From Nautilus pompilius (taxonomy: Eukaryota > Mollusca > Cephalopoda > Nautilida > Nautilidae): 64,000 nucleotides of DNA. Position 1 is the first letter of the stretch. Each line of letters starts with the position of its first letter. Location of the stretch: NCBI GenBank assembly GCA_018389105.1, contig JACATO010000689.1:294501-358500 (forward strand), written 5' to 3'. The notes beneath the pieces were generated by a model. That model saw only the letters and a list, made by a program, of their open reading frames with translations. It made no database searches and was not told the DNA's origin. Made by a program: the position numbers and the translations under genes. This document shows positions 11,324-23,398 of the stretch, piece by piece.

Positions 11324-12713
11324 GATCCTGTAGGAACAGATGGCAAAGGATTCTGCAGACAAGCGAAAAAAGTACCGAAACTCTGAACAATTTAATTCAG
11401 GAAATAACTAAGGGATCCAAGATTCGCATTGAACTACCCGCTGAGAGGGTGATTTTTGATGTAGACTGGATAAAAATAAAAAATAATAGGCGTATCGTCT
11501 ACGCGGAGGCCTTTATGGATATTTGGGATCATAAAGCTCATTTTTTATTAAATACGAATGGATATGTGAAGAGACAAAGCATAAGTAATTTCATAACTGA
11601 ACGTAACATGTACGACATGATATGGTTTACCAAATCATTGCAAAAATCGAATTCAAATATGCCTTTATACAAACATTCTTCTCAAGGTATACCGATTTCA
11701 GGCCAAGTAAGTCATTTAATCAGTGCAGTGGAAAGCGGATACGAGATCTTTGCATTAATGAATAACAATCTGTTTCCGCTTCATGTCCTAATTCCTCTTG
11801 CGAGAAATTCCAGTGTGATAGCATACAACGCCTGGCACTTCATTGAAAACACTCATGACAATTCGCCAGGTCTTTCTCAGGTATTTACCGTACTCTCCAC
11901 GTCAGGAAAGAATTACAATCTAATGAAGAACAGTGACTCCGTAGTTACCACAGAAAAGAAATGGAACAAAATTTCGTGGTTCGCCGATTCCTGCTGGGTG
12001 GAAATTTACTCCAACAACTGAACGGTCGGCACATTAAAGGTTCCAAAAATAAATTGATTTCATCCATCAAAAAAGGTCACCGGGTCCGCGTGGCAGTGAA
12101 TTCTGTGTACACTGAAGCCTCGAAAGTTTACGTTTTAGAAAATTCGGAAGTATCTGCACAGCTGATAAATAAGATCAACGTCACCATTTCCGACACAGAA
12201 AACGATCCCTCAGACGTTTTCTGGAACTGGATGATGGTATCGACTACCGGTAGAATCCAATCGACCGTAGGTGACACAAAGGACGTTTTTATACTGGATT
12301 GGCAAGATCAAAGAAGAATGATTCGCTGGTTTGTGGATACCCGCCCTATAGAACGTATATCCATCCATAGACGGTACAGAAGGAATCTACAAACCATGGA
12401 TCAGCTGAAACTTGCGCTACACCTCGGCAGCTCGTTACGTATTGGTGTAGTTGCAAACACTGCGCCCATCACTTACTGGGCGGTGAAGATTGCAGGTGTC
12501 TACTCAGATAACAGAAAATTGGAAGCCAAGTCTGTCGGGACTCTTGATGTGACAGAAAGGGCAGGGAATCTGGTAATTCCCGAAATGCCAAATAAAGAGG
12601 TGAGAATCTTTTATTCAGACCAGAAGATGGTCACGCACGTCATTGACATTGGAGGTGAAAGAACAGAAAGCTTCAGATACCCAAGCCAGATGGACTGGTT
12701 TATCCAAAGATAA
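11324..12713 (+). pseudogene. WF-repeat secreted protein copy 1, main exon, 1-nt frameshift
   Basis: Starts after the acceptor TTTTTCAG and runs to TAA at 12711-12713. The protein is cut after ...CWVEIYSNN by a TGA at 12019-12021. Relative to copy 2 (AACAACTTGAACGG) one T is missing, and adding it back in alignment restores the frame to the normal end MDWFIQR. As it stands, only units 1 and 2 of the four ~110-residue units would be made. Otherwise the exon is intact and very close to copy 2, with about 34 amino-acid differences in three patches and only 2 silent differences. It may be a recent pseudogene, a truncated secreted product or an assembly error. No named domain is recognised; see copy 2 for the architecture. 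Confidence 0.75.
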
Positions 12714-12866
12714 AAAGCCTGTAATTGCGTTGAATCTTCTTTTTATTAATAATTATCCTGTATTCCAGTCTATATATCGATAGATAAAAGGTCTGTACCA
12801 ATTGCTTGCTAATCTGAGCACTCATCAACAATCTGTCTTTCTCTGTGTGTATTCTTGCTTACTCTA

Positions 12867-12872
12867 AATAAA
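12867..12872 (+). terminator. Poly(A) signal AATAAA of gene copy 1
   Basis: AATAAA lies 154 nt after the stop codon, in a stretch shared with copy 2 (25641-25646). It is the first canonical signal downstream of the coding exon. A GT/T-rich stretch (CTGTGGTATCTG...CTTTTGTGATCG) follows, as expected of a downstream element. Confidence 0.5.
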
Positions 12873-15088
12873 CTGTGGTATCTGAACCAGTCTTTTGTGA
12901 TCGCTGTATGGTAAAGTCATAAGCAGGTATATTAAAAACTCTTCCTTATGTACAGTACCGGTAGGACTAATACACAGAAAAGCTGTATCGTAGTGCTAAG
13001 GTCAATAAACTATCTTCCACGACTAGTCGTAGGTCTATTCTTTGACCACATTTCAGTATAACTGAAAGAAATTAATGTTTATCGGAGAAATAAGTAATAT
13101 TAGATGTCTCCATAGAGCCCGAGAAGGTGACTGGTTCACAGTGCCGCATAGCGGTGATAAATTAAAGTTGTACGACCTGCTGCCAGTAAATTGGAAATAC
13201 CTGATCACAGATTTCCGGCTAAAATACAGTACGAACGATTCGCCAGCTGACAGGTATTTTCTTTGACCCGTTCAGCCGCTACACTAATTTTCTAGATGTA
13301 TAGTTTAAACGCATTATAGCAGCCGTGTTCCTTATATCGCTCTCACAATGTTGTACCTGTGAAAAGCAGACACACGAGCTCCGCGATCTTATCCCGACTT
13401 ACCTGATATTAGCAGCAGTTTTGGTAGAGAAGGGGCGCTAACACTTTCAGATGATCTCCAAAGGGGATTTATTCTTTCCTGGATGTGGGTTTGTAAAGAG
13501 TTAAGATCATTTCCCAAAATATTTAGAAGTACAGTTCAGACATTAAATGTTGCAAATTTTAGGTTAAGTACAGGTGCAAAGCGAATACATTGGACACGGA
13601 ATAGGATTAGACGTCCGACTCAAACATTCTAGCCAGCGTTCAAGTGAAGATAGAAGGAAGACTTCCACTTCTATTACACACTACGGAAAAAAGATTTTTA
13701 AAATTTATTTACGGAATAATCATCACAGAAAATACATTTGGATAACATTTAGCTAACAAGACGTTACTGACGACAATCTATTTCATACAAGCCTTCATAA
13801 TTCACACACTTCTATTAAGTTGAATGTGCACAAACCATTTTTGGCTGATAATAATTTGTATATTAGATTTAGTTTTGTTACTTATCTATAAAAAAGAATG
13901 GAAACAGTTAAGTCAGAATATAAAAGTCAACATAACCGATTTATGAGGGAATCCACAAACACTATCTTACGGGAATCTAGCCGGTATCAGCTGTTTTTAA
14001 AGTGTTAACTGGCCACATATTACATTTTTTACTCCCGTTCTCATGGTGCATTTTCAGGAAAAACCTACTACGTTGAAAAGAATGTCTGAAGTTAACAAAA
14101 TTAGATTATAGAGTAAATATACGTAGGATTTGAGTTACTGGTAGTAATATATAAACTGTACAATATATAGTAAGTAGTAATTAAGTATCATTAAAATTTA
14201 ATTTCATAAATATAGCCTGAAAGAAACTACTTCCGTTCCCTTTTATCCCTTAGTAATCCCAATAAAATTAGGCTTCTTATTGGCTAAACTTCCCAAAACG
14301 AATGACAGGTCACGTGATCTCTAACCGATGAGATCAATGACATCGTTTATGGGAAAAGTTGTGATGCGGAAATTACTTTTTAAATATGGACCTTCCTCCA
14401 TTTTTTTTTTTTTAGGTTTACCTAATCTTGGCCTTAAAAATGCTCAAGAAGAGGAGACAGGACTCAACTCTGCTGTACTGTTTGGGGAATTTTTGTCAAT
14501 ACCAACGACAATTTATTCTAATATTTTTTGGTGTTCTGCCACCCATAACCTTGGGAAAACAATAGAAAAGATGGCAGAACAATCTCCAATCATCAGTAAA
14601 ATACAAACAAAAGCATAAAAACCTATCATATTTCAAATGTAATTACAACAAAAGAAAACTCTATAAAAATAAAAAGATTCGTTTAAAATGTTCTAGGTTT
14701 CTATACTTTGTGTTATGTCAATCGCTACCAGCATTTCTTTTTAGCTCACTCTGTTAGTATACCTAGAATATATTCATTTTTCCAATACAAACTTCATATT
14801 TCTCTAGTGAGTGGATATACTCGTAGTAGGCTGCGTAAGTAAAGTACGTTCGCACTACCATACCGAAAATTATCCCCAAGTGTCCCACTGTATTTAGAAA
14901 CTCAGGCGTCTCTACCGATGGCCGTTTTCTTCAAAGTACCATCAGACCTTGAAGATCTTGACCGGTCCTTATGTGACAGTCGGTCTCCACGATTGAACAA
15001 GGTCAGTGCTATTAAATCAGTTTCCTTACCACATTGATATTTCTATTGACCACGGAACCCCCATCCGTTTCCTCTGCCTTACTAACAC
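12873..15088. other. 3' flank of gene copy 1, duplicated, no supported gene
   Basis: This flank is shared with 25647-27866. A T-rich acceptor-like site (poly-T then AG, 14403-14416) precedes a 67-codon open reading GLPNLGLKNAQEEETG...SKIQTKA ending at 14618. The same reading is kept at 27182-27387, but the blocks are so similar that this is weak evidence. The frame at 26100-26408 in unit 2 is disrupted here (GAAAGCAG against GAAATTGCAG), which argues against it being coding. Confidence 0.3.
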
Positions 15089-15326
15089 CACATTATATTA
15101 AACGGGGTACCACCCGCCTCTGCCAAGCGAAGTTACTACATCACGTGGCCAATTAAAGAATGTCCTTCAAACGAAGCACGACATTCAAAACAACTTTCTC
15201 CCGGTCACACATTATATTAAACGGGGTACCACCCGCCTCTGCCAAGCGAAGTTACTACATCACGTGGCCAATTAAAGAATGTCCTTCAAACGAAGCACGA
15301 CATTCAAAACAACTTTCTCCCGGTCA
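15089..15326. repeat. 119-bp tandem duplication
   Basis: A 119-bp segment starting CACATTATATTAAACGGGG and ending CTTTCTCCCGGTCA occurs twice head to tail with no difference seen. Unit 2 keeps only the first ~40 bp of this segment (27864-27904) before it is joined to the next unit, so the segment sits at the duplication breakpoint. Confidence 0.95.
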
Positions 15327-16406
15327 AATATAGTCACACACGACTTTACCCCAAACGATGCATTCACAGGTCACAAATATATGACAGCTTAGATCAGTGT
15401 TCTTTTCCCCACTCCAAAATACTGAGTCGCCATCACGCTCGGGGTGCTAAGGGGCCTCCTGTTTCTACGTCACGCGCTTTGAAATGTGACTTGATCATGA
15501 AATTGCGCATCTGAATGATTTTCCTTGAACTAACGTCTAAACTATTCTAATTTATTCATAAAGATTTATTTGCGAAGACGCTACTACAAGAGAGTTGTTT
15601 AATCTTTCTAATGTTCACATAACTTACGAAATGTACTTACATAACACAGGAAACGTCTCCCAGAAAGTAAGGTGTTGTCTACCCATTATTTCTGACCACA
15701 CAAGCAACACATTTGTCGTTTTCCAAATTCCGCCGACTCATGAACGGACATCGGCTCAAAACAAGAATTACAAACGCCATCTAGCGAATGAAACCAATCA
15801 CCTAAACACTTTTGGGGGGCAATACGAGGCTGGCCTTTACCCCCGCTTTTGTCTTAACGAAAAACGGTGTCAAGTTTTCGCACTATGAACGAGACAAAGA
15901 CTGCTGCAGATTCTACTATTTTTATAAAGTAAAAGACTGTACGGAAAATACACTTCACGATTTTCCTCTTTTTTTGGCTGGTGTTTCCCTTTCTATTTTC
16001 AACTACTACCAAACTTTAACTTTCTCCTCCCGTTATGGACGGCTATCTCACAGCAAATTCTTGTTGATCAAATAGATCAGCTCCTCCACCAATTGCTCTT
16101 TCCTTTCTTTCATTACATTGAGTGCTTTAGTAAGATTTTTGAGATCTGAAACCCAAGATAACGAGGAACAAACTTTCCTTGATAGAATCTATATGATCAA
16201 ATTTTAAAATGTAATAAAACAGAGAACCTGTCATTTTCAGTGGTTTGTCGATTACTTGAGCTGGCGTCAACAAACGTCAGTTAGAAACAACAAACTCCGA
16301 CATTCAGAACATAATATCGTATACCTTTTACTTTATGGAATGACAGATTGTTCTAGAATAGCAATCCATCTACAAAACAAAAGGAAACACCAGTTTAAAT
16401 ATTTAC
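15327..16406. other. Spacer between units 1 and 2, nothing recognised
   Basis: Single-copy DNA with moderate GC content between about 15330 and 15900. Open frames at 15595-15888 and 15812-16075 have poor composition and lack splice context. Confidence 0.35.
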
Positions 16407-16626
16407 CTTTGTCTTTCCACTTCAAATTTTATTTTTTGAATCTCACCCACCTTCAAATCTGTTCCACAGCAGAGATTAAGTTCTGACGGATTCACACCAG
16501 GGACATTCCTCATTATTATAACTCTTTGGGACGGTAAATCGCTATACAGCTCCAGCTCCTCGGGTTTTGCATTACAAGAGTTTTGACTATATTCAGCCAA
16601 CTTAATACAAATACTAACTGATGCTT
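16407..16626 (-). CDS. Candidate internal exon, unrecognised protein
   Basis: On the minus strand an acceptor CCTAACCACAG|AAGC (exon start 16626) and a donor AAAG|GTAAAT (exon end 16407) enclose 220 nt that stay open in one frame. The reading contains SICIKLAEYSQNSCNAK, EELELYSDLPSQRVIIMRNV, PSELNLCCGTDLKVGE and IQKIKFEVERQ. The alternation of hydrophobic and polar residues, three cysteines and balanced composition look protein-like. Entry phase is 1 and exit phase is 2. I see no partner exons nearby and no family match. It is single-copy in this window, unlike the surrounding duplicated units. Confidence 0.35.
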
Positions 16627-16939
16627 CTGTGGTTAGGTGCGAAAAATAAGGTAATGCCTAACGTGTATAAAGAAGATTAAAATCTTTCTTGCCAGCCAAT
16701 CTAACGTGTACACTGTAAATAAAGACGCTGGATTCCTTGTAGAATATTGCTTCGAAATTAACAGCGAAACCTCCACAGGTTTAGTCTGTACAGCAAACAG
16801 GAATACGAACCTCAACTAATTCGAAGATCGGAAACAACACCACTATCAATAAGACATGAAACTGCAGTAGCCGCCATGATCAGCAACTGTGGATAGACAA
16901 AACGATCAAGCTGTATTATAACTTACATTATTTTCTTAC
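16627..16939. other. Spacer, nothing firmly recognised
   Basis: A minus-strand open stretch at about 16790-16660 (CGGFAVNFEAIF, then YSVHVRLAGKK) resembles coding sequence. It lacks clean splice sites and ends in a stop. Confidence 0.25.
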
Positions 16940-17300
16940 CAAGAAGTTGTTCCAAATAAGGTTTATTTTTGATTTTGAAATACTGGCGAACATGGAGTGT
17001 TTGGATGAAGTTGCTTAAATGCTGTAAACTTAAACAAATGGAAAAGAATAGGTTTTTAGTATTCTAGCTGATACAGATACCGTATGAATAATATGGGCAC
17101 TGAATGGTCCCAGTCCAGCACAAAGACATCTACTGTCCCGGTGGAGATAGGTTGATAAAAAAATAGTCATATCAGATCTCAATCCATCCGTCCATATCTA
17201 CAGAGGAGTAAATATGCTGTTCAGGCCTATAGAATCAGCATAAAGATTACTAAAAGATGTTTCCTTTTGTCATCAGTATGCAAAGGATCTTTGGTTGACT
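16940..17300. repeat. Older duplicate of 4925-5285
   Basis: Same landmarks as the left-hand block, at clearly lower identity than the adjoining recent duplication. This points to an earlier duplication round, or to a loss of homogenisation outside the recent units. Confidence 0.75.
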
Positions 17301-17966
17301 TTAAAATAGAGGGAGCTGTTGATCAGTCCAACATACAGTGCTATCATAAATATTGTAGAGGGTACAACTTGGATGGCTCTATGTTTGGTTACAAACGGGA
17401 TCAATTTGATTTGCAGTATTTGGATCTGTGATGCATTCATGTTACTCATGACAGCTTATTCCGACATGGGAAGTCATATCTGATCAGAGCTGAGCATTTA
17501 TATCCAAATAAACGTATCTTGAATAAGAATTCGTGTTCTGCACATTTACGAAGGACGATGGCACCATTTTAGTTTGCTTTTACTGTCATGAGAACTAGTA
17601 ATATTTTCCGAGTTTTCCTGTCGTTCGGACAACCAAGTGATGCACTGCCAGGATAAAGGACATTTGAAGGTGGCGACATTGCAAACTCCAGGTTCTCCAC
17701 GATGTTTTATCAATTCGGAGCATGTACACATGGGAGGTATATGGCCAAAACACCAGAGCGAAGAGCTGGTTTAGAGTAAGGGAGGATAACTCAGCGACGA
17801 AACTTTCTCTTATTTGCTTTCATCTGGGTTCAATGACATAATCAGATGCAACAAATTGTGTGGACACTCTGACTGGACGGATAAATGGTCGTTGTGAAGT
17901 TTTCTTGCCAACTCAAGCCAACAGTTAATATCCATTAACGAGCACCTGCAGTGAACACCCTTTTCC
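17301..17966. other. Segment present only before unit 2
   Basis: There is no counterpart in unit 1. It has protein-like fragments on both strands, for example FRHGKSYLIRAEHLYPNKR on plus near 17470-17520 and CSELIKHRGEPGVCNV on minus near 17720-17680. Stops interrupt both, and no family is recognised. Confidence 0.3.
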
Positions 17967-18088
17967 CTTTTCAGTTACCCGTGAGCCAATAAGGCCTTAA
18001 GGTGATGTAAACATCGGAACTATCGAACGGGAAAAGCAGCCTCCATAGAATATTATACGAAATAAATATTTCGATTTCTCCAAACTAC

Positions 18089-18225
18089 ATGGCGGTGCAG
18101 CCCTCAAGTAGTAAACTCAAGCTGTGCTCATCAAACAAAGTTACCTGTATCATTCTCACCGTAAACAACAAGTTTGCCATCAAAGATGAACTTGGAATTG
18201 AAAGAGTTATCGAAATCTATACCAA
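18089..18225 (+). CDS. Candidate first coding exon, unrecognised
   Basis: An ATG in good initiation context (CTACATGGCGG) opens a reading MAVQPSSSKLKLCSSNK, VTCIILTVNNKFAIKDE, LGIERVIEIY. After ATCTATACCAA comes a donor-like GTATGT at 18226. The same start and about 43 codons are kept at 28030 but broken at 5371. The composition is protein-like. The antisense strand is also open (FNSKFIFDGKLVVYGEND, then a donor-like ACAG|GTAACT), so orientation is uncertain. No family is recognised, and no following exon was found before the signal-peptide exon 2.3 kb downstream. It may be a relic of a neighbouring gene swept into the duplication. Confidence 0.3.
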
Positions 18226-20529
18226 GTATGTTATGTATTACGAAGAGTTTATAAATATTTTAATTTTAAGTATTGATAACATCATTTGGCAGTACAATCT
18301 GTCATCAGATATCAAATCAATTAAAATCAGGTGTTGATTTTCTCAGTGTTTGCTATTTTAATTTTATGTCACTTTAAATAGTTTCCAAGTAAATTAACGA
18401 CAGATGGCAGATGTTTATTATCCTTAATATATCAGACCGTCTTCTCTGATATATCGTTTAATTTGCGAATAAATATTTAATCTTATAATTTAAACACCAT
18501 GCATTCTGTAAGTTACCATTTTATCAATCATTAGTGTCACCATTGATTTGACTAATTTATTCATTAGCAAAATTAATGTGGCGAGAAACAAGGTTTTAAT
18601 TTTCAGGTATCTAAACGTGCCTGTATTTTATTTAAATGATATTTATGTCCTCCTTAGGAAACTCTTAGAACTCTGAATTTCTTTCTATCATCTTTCTGAA
18701 TTGTGAGTGAAATAATTTTACGTTTAGTGTTATTTCTCTGGCTGAAAGAGGACAGCAGCAGTCGACAGATAGATATATTTCTCCAACTTACTTTCATTGA
18801 CAGATATTTTGATAATTTTGTAACGTTGAAGGCCAGTCGTGTTTTCCATATTACATGTACTAGGAAAATTAATTTGCTTATCCTGATTTTATAGCAGTGA
18901 ATATGGCCAAATATAGTTCAAGGGGTGTTAAAGCTGATGTGTCAGACATCTGTACATTGACTTATTTTGTTTTGCTGTGCAGTGAACCCAAAAGAAACAA
19001 ATCTTTAGAGATGCTGGTTGCTAAAAGATGTTTTCCTGCCTGTGAAGTGAAATATCAGCTGATGTTGTTGGCATAACAAACAAATTAAAAGGGAAGTGCT
19101 GTATGCTATTTACGTGTTCTCTTTGGGTCGTGGAATTGCTGACAAATGGACGTGCAAACATATAATATTCTATGTATTATATCATATATATATAATTGTG
19201 AAACATCATAAAAGAATGTTGATGGATGAAATATATATGTTGGTGTTGTTTGTTTTTCTAAAATGACCAAATCTAAGCTCTAAGGAAGCAACAGCGTTAA
19301 AAGTTCGTGCTGATGAACCCGTTGACAAAAGAGTGGAAAATTAAGTACTTTCTAAAAGAGAAACAAACCATATAAAATGAGAGGAATTAATAAAAGAGTT
19401 CAATAAGAATACAAAACGGTAATTGAATTTATAAAATGAAATTAAAGAAAGTAAGATTCAATAAGTTTTCTGTCGTTTGTTTTGTTCCGTCCATCATCTT
19501 CTACACAAGTTGAAATATAGATCTCGTATTACATGTTATCGTGTGTCTACAACCTCAGTAATTATGTCTTGGGCCAAGTAATCAAACGAAATACTAAGTA
19601 ATATTGCAAGTTAAAAAATTGGTATTTTAATAATTTGAGCAGTCCCCCTACACTAATTACTGTAAGTTTATACCGCTGAAGGAAATATATAGTGGTCAAC
19701 TCTTTACGTTAGTGCATTGTCGTGTTTTCGTCTTTTCTAATATTTTTCCTTAATAATATTTTCTTTTATTCGTGCGGCATTACTTTTGACATGAATTTTA
19801 ACCACTGATTCATTATTAAATGAGCAACATCTTCAATTTCACTAATTTATTAACCAATCAATATAACTATAATTTACATAAATGAAATTATAGCGGTCCC
19901 TAAATACCCCACACATGACATTAATTCAGTCTGTATGTATTCCGATCTTTAATACCTATTTATTTGTGGAAACCGGGTTTGAATGGCAGCACTGACAGAA
20001 ATATGAAATATTAACTGAAATGCACAAATTGAAATTGTTCATATTATTTATGCATGTTATGCAAAATTTGGATTGATAGATAGCAAAATTATTGCAATCT
20101 GTTGTTTTATTGTTGCTTTTCCTATTTTAAATGCGTCTCAGCTTTTAAATGCACAAAAAAGTTTTATATAACCGGATTTTTTCTACTTAAGAAGGGAAAA
20201 CTGAACAATTAACGTAAAGATGAAGATAAACATTTTCAAATACATCGCAAAGTACCTGGTGTTTCGGGATACCCAAGAGGTAGCAGCAGATTAATTGTTT
20301 TAAGGTACACAAAAGCTGCTTTATTGCCATTGCACTGAATAATTCACACTTTTTGATGTGAGATGCATATAATCATAATTATGTACATTATTTTCCATTC
20401 TAATTAAGTATCAATGCATATAATCAACAATACCTCAAAATCTGACTAAGTTTCGACCTAAGTCTTGAGCGATCGACTTGATCCGTTTATCATCTATCGC
20501 AGGCTAAGATATTTTATTGCGCACTGACG
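18226..20529. other. Upstream flank of gene copy 2, noncoding
   Basis: Near-identical to the flank of copy 1 (5511-7758) and mostly to that of copy 3. Coding content was not recognised. Promoter elements could not be pinned down. Confidence 0.4.
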
Positions 20530-20590
20530 ATGAAGTTATTAGCAGCCACCTCTTTGCTGCTGTTTTTAATGATGTTCGAATCGTCACATG
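20530..20590 (+). CDS. Signal-peptide exon of WF-repeat gene copy 2
   Basis: Same 61 nt as in copy 1: 20 codons with a Leu-rich hydrophobic core plus one base, then donor G|GTAACG at 20591. The phase-1 end matches the exon 2 acceptor at 24087/24088. The spliced coding length is 61 + 1391 = 1452 nt (483 aa plus stop). Confidence 0.8.
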
Positions 20591-21189
20591 GTAACGTATT
20601 ATTTACATGGCAAAAAAAATCTGTATCGATTTTCGCATCTTCCGAGAAATATATTATATATTATACGATCATTACTCGTATTTGAAGTTAGATACTTTTC
20701 AAGAAATTTAGATTTTGGCAAATATACGACATATACAGTTTGGGGTATTACACATCGTCTCAGGATTCTCCCAGTTACCCTGTTTCATACTTTACTCTTA
20801 TTCTAGTAATCATGTAGTATATATAACTATCTTGCACATATTGCATTGTGTACATAATGTTAGCATTTCGTGCCAAATTTCTCAATCGTATCCCGTTCAA
20901 TTTTGATTATATTTTCATTCAATTTTTATCGGTTTAACCAATCTGGGAAAGCTCCACTTTTCGTAACTCTCGTCCAGCTGCAAATCCTTTTCATAGGCAT
21001 ATACGAACATTAGCGAATATGAATAAATTAGTGAAGTTTAGGTTGACAAATTGTAATCATAGGAAAGATAAAACAAAGGCAGCAAATAAGTTTGAATGAC
21101 ATATAACAAAAGAAATAGAATAAGTGAAAGTTTATTTATTTATACAAAAAAGAAGACATTACTTATTTTCACAATAAATTGCGTTTTAC

Positions 21190-21284
<95 letters not shown>

Positions 21285-21322
21285 TATTATTATTATTATT
21301 ATTATTTATTATTATTATTATT
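21190..21322. repeat. (ATT)n microsatellite in intron of copy 2
   Basis: ATT repeat with a few ATATT and TTTATT interruptions. It is longer than its counterpart at 8420-8535 and interrupted at different places, showing independent slippage after duplication. Confidence 0.95.
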
Positions 21323-22444
21323 GCATTTAACTGTGTTGATTTTCACAGATGTTTCTTGTTTTTAATTAAAAAACTCCATGTAGAAATAAGGGGGAAGAGC
21401 TTCCAAGAATTCCGTGTTGGTGTGGTTTGTTCAAATGTCTTAAATTCTTCCAATAGAGGATCGAAAACTTGAAGAAAGAATCCTAAATTTGGCAATGCAC
21501 GCACAACATGTAATTTACCTTTGAAATTCACCTCCGACTTATTCTGTGCACGTTCATTACACTATTCGTTGCCAATTCAATTTATGGATTGGCCAGTCCT
21601 GGTCTCAAGTGAGCCTCAGAATCATTTGACACAAAGTACAATGTTTCTTTTGGTGTCATTTAAAGCCACCAACTAGGGACCAACCTCTTTGACATTTCTT
21701 GGAATGATCTAGTTCAGGTCAAACAAGAGTTACAATCAGCCCTGAGATTCGCAAAGTTTTCACCATTGATAAAGTCAAATGTCTAAAAGCAGTGCTATGC
21801 CTGCAAAACGACTTCCAGAGAGCAGGTAATTATAGAATGTCACAGTTCACAACAGAGCTTCATGTTCGCGGTATGCAGTATAGGACAGAATTGGTGCGTG
21901 TCTCTCTAACGCGGCGCCATCAACCGCTACGGATGAAATGGATGGCACCGCCTCTGAATCCGCCTCTGAACTGATGGTGACCGAGTTTTTTTCACCTCGA
22001 TATAAACACGCTTGAACCTACTTTGCAGGCACTACATCAATGGAAACCGTGCCTATTTTTAGCTTAGAATCCTTTTTTTAGATATAACTTTTGTTTACGA
22101 AGGCCACAGGTTCTGACGTCTCTCACACATTGTAAAGATAGAAGGGAGGGTCCCCAGATATCACTGAAAACAATACGATAATTTATATTGTTTCATAAAA
22201 GATATGACCCATCATATCGTGGAAATTTTAAGCGATAACTTTACATCGGCTTATTGATTTTTATTTTTGATTTTGTTTTTGGATGTTGCGTCGTTGGTTT
22301 TAATGTCAACCAATCAGAGACTTCCTGCCTCGTTTTCGTTTACATGAACAAGATTTCGATGAAGTGGACCACGCTGAAAGTTAATAGGATGTCACATCTT
22401 TTGTTTTGTCTTTTTGAGAAAACCGAAACCAGTTCGTTGTGATC

Positions 22445-23398
22445 CTCACAAAGATATCTGCAAACTAAGGACAATCGTTGCTATTGTACAGATATCAATG
22501 GTTTGATGAATGAACTGGGTTATTATCATAATCCGGATGAGTGGCGGCTATTTATCGATTCTTCAAAGCTCAGTCTCAAGACAGTTTTGTTGCACAATGG
22601 TAATATTAATCCATCTGTCCCAGTGGCACATGCAACTGGAATGAAAGAGTCATACAAATCCACGGAAACTATACTCAATGCCATCAAATACAGGGAGCAC
22701 AATTGTGGCATATGTGGGGATTTAAAAGTGATTGGCTTACTTACTGGAATGCAAAGTGATTTTACAAAGTATTGCTGCTTCCTTTGTCTGTGGGATAGCA
22801 GAACCACTCAGAAGCATTACCAAAAGAACGAACAGCCAAGAAGAGAAAGATATGTTCCTGGTGAAAGCAGTGCAATGCACCAACCATTGCTAGCTCCTGA
22901 AAAAATTCTTCTACCACCACTGCACATCAAATTAGGTTTAATAAAGAATTTTTTGAAGGCTAAGAACAAGGACGGTGATGGGCTTAAGTACCTCAGAACA
23001 TAATTTCCAAAACTGAGTGATACCAAACTGAAAGAAGGGATTTTCATTGGGCCTCAAATCGGAAAAAACTCTTAATGATCCAGAGTTTGAGAAGCAGTTG
23101 ACTAAATTGGAACTTAATGCTTGGCAATCCTTTAAAGCAGTTGTCACTGGTTTCTTAGGCAATAAGAAGAGAGAAACATATATAGAGCTGGTCACCAAAC
23201 TTATTGAAGATTACCATGTGATGGGTTGCCGCATGTCACTTAAAATGCATTTTTTATATTCACACTTGGACTTCTTTTCCCAGAATATGGGAAGCGTTAG
23301 TGATGAAACACATTTCAAACAGGAGAAAGCTTCTAAATAAGCTGATGCCAGAAGTGGTCGAGACATTTATGACAATGTACGAAAGGTTTTTTTACTGA
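22445..23398 (+). pseudogene. Decayed transposon-associated ORF inside intron of copy 2
   Basis: Counterpart of 9660-10613 but better preserved: 166 codons stay open from the MNELGYYHN start through DFTKYCCFLCLWDSR and LLPPLHIKLGLIKNF to a TAA at 23001-23003. After a frame change the C-terminal part resumes (LNAWQSFKAVVTGFLGNK, MSLKMHFLYSHLDFF) and ends near 23337. Sense to the host gene. Not part of the spliced product. Confidence 0.7.

Larger units (their letters stand above)
5343..15128 (+). repeat. Tandem segmental duplication, unit 1 (about 9.8 kb)
   Basis: Begins at AATATTTCGATTTCTCC and is nearly identical to 18061-27904, with an offset of about 12.77 kb. It carries gene copy 1, its intron, the intronic transposon relic, the (ATT)n tract and about 2.4 kb of 3' flank. 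Differences from unit 2 in noncoding DNA are sparse single-base changes and small indels. Compared with unit 2 it lacks the segment at 17300-18058. Confidence 0.9.
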
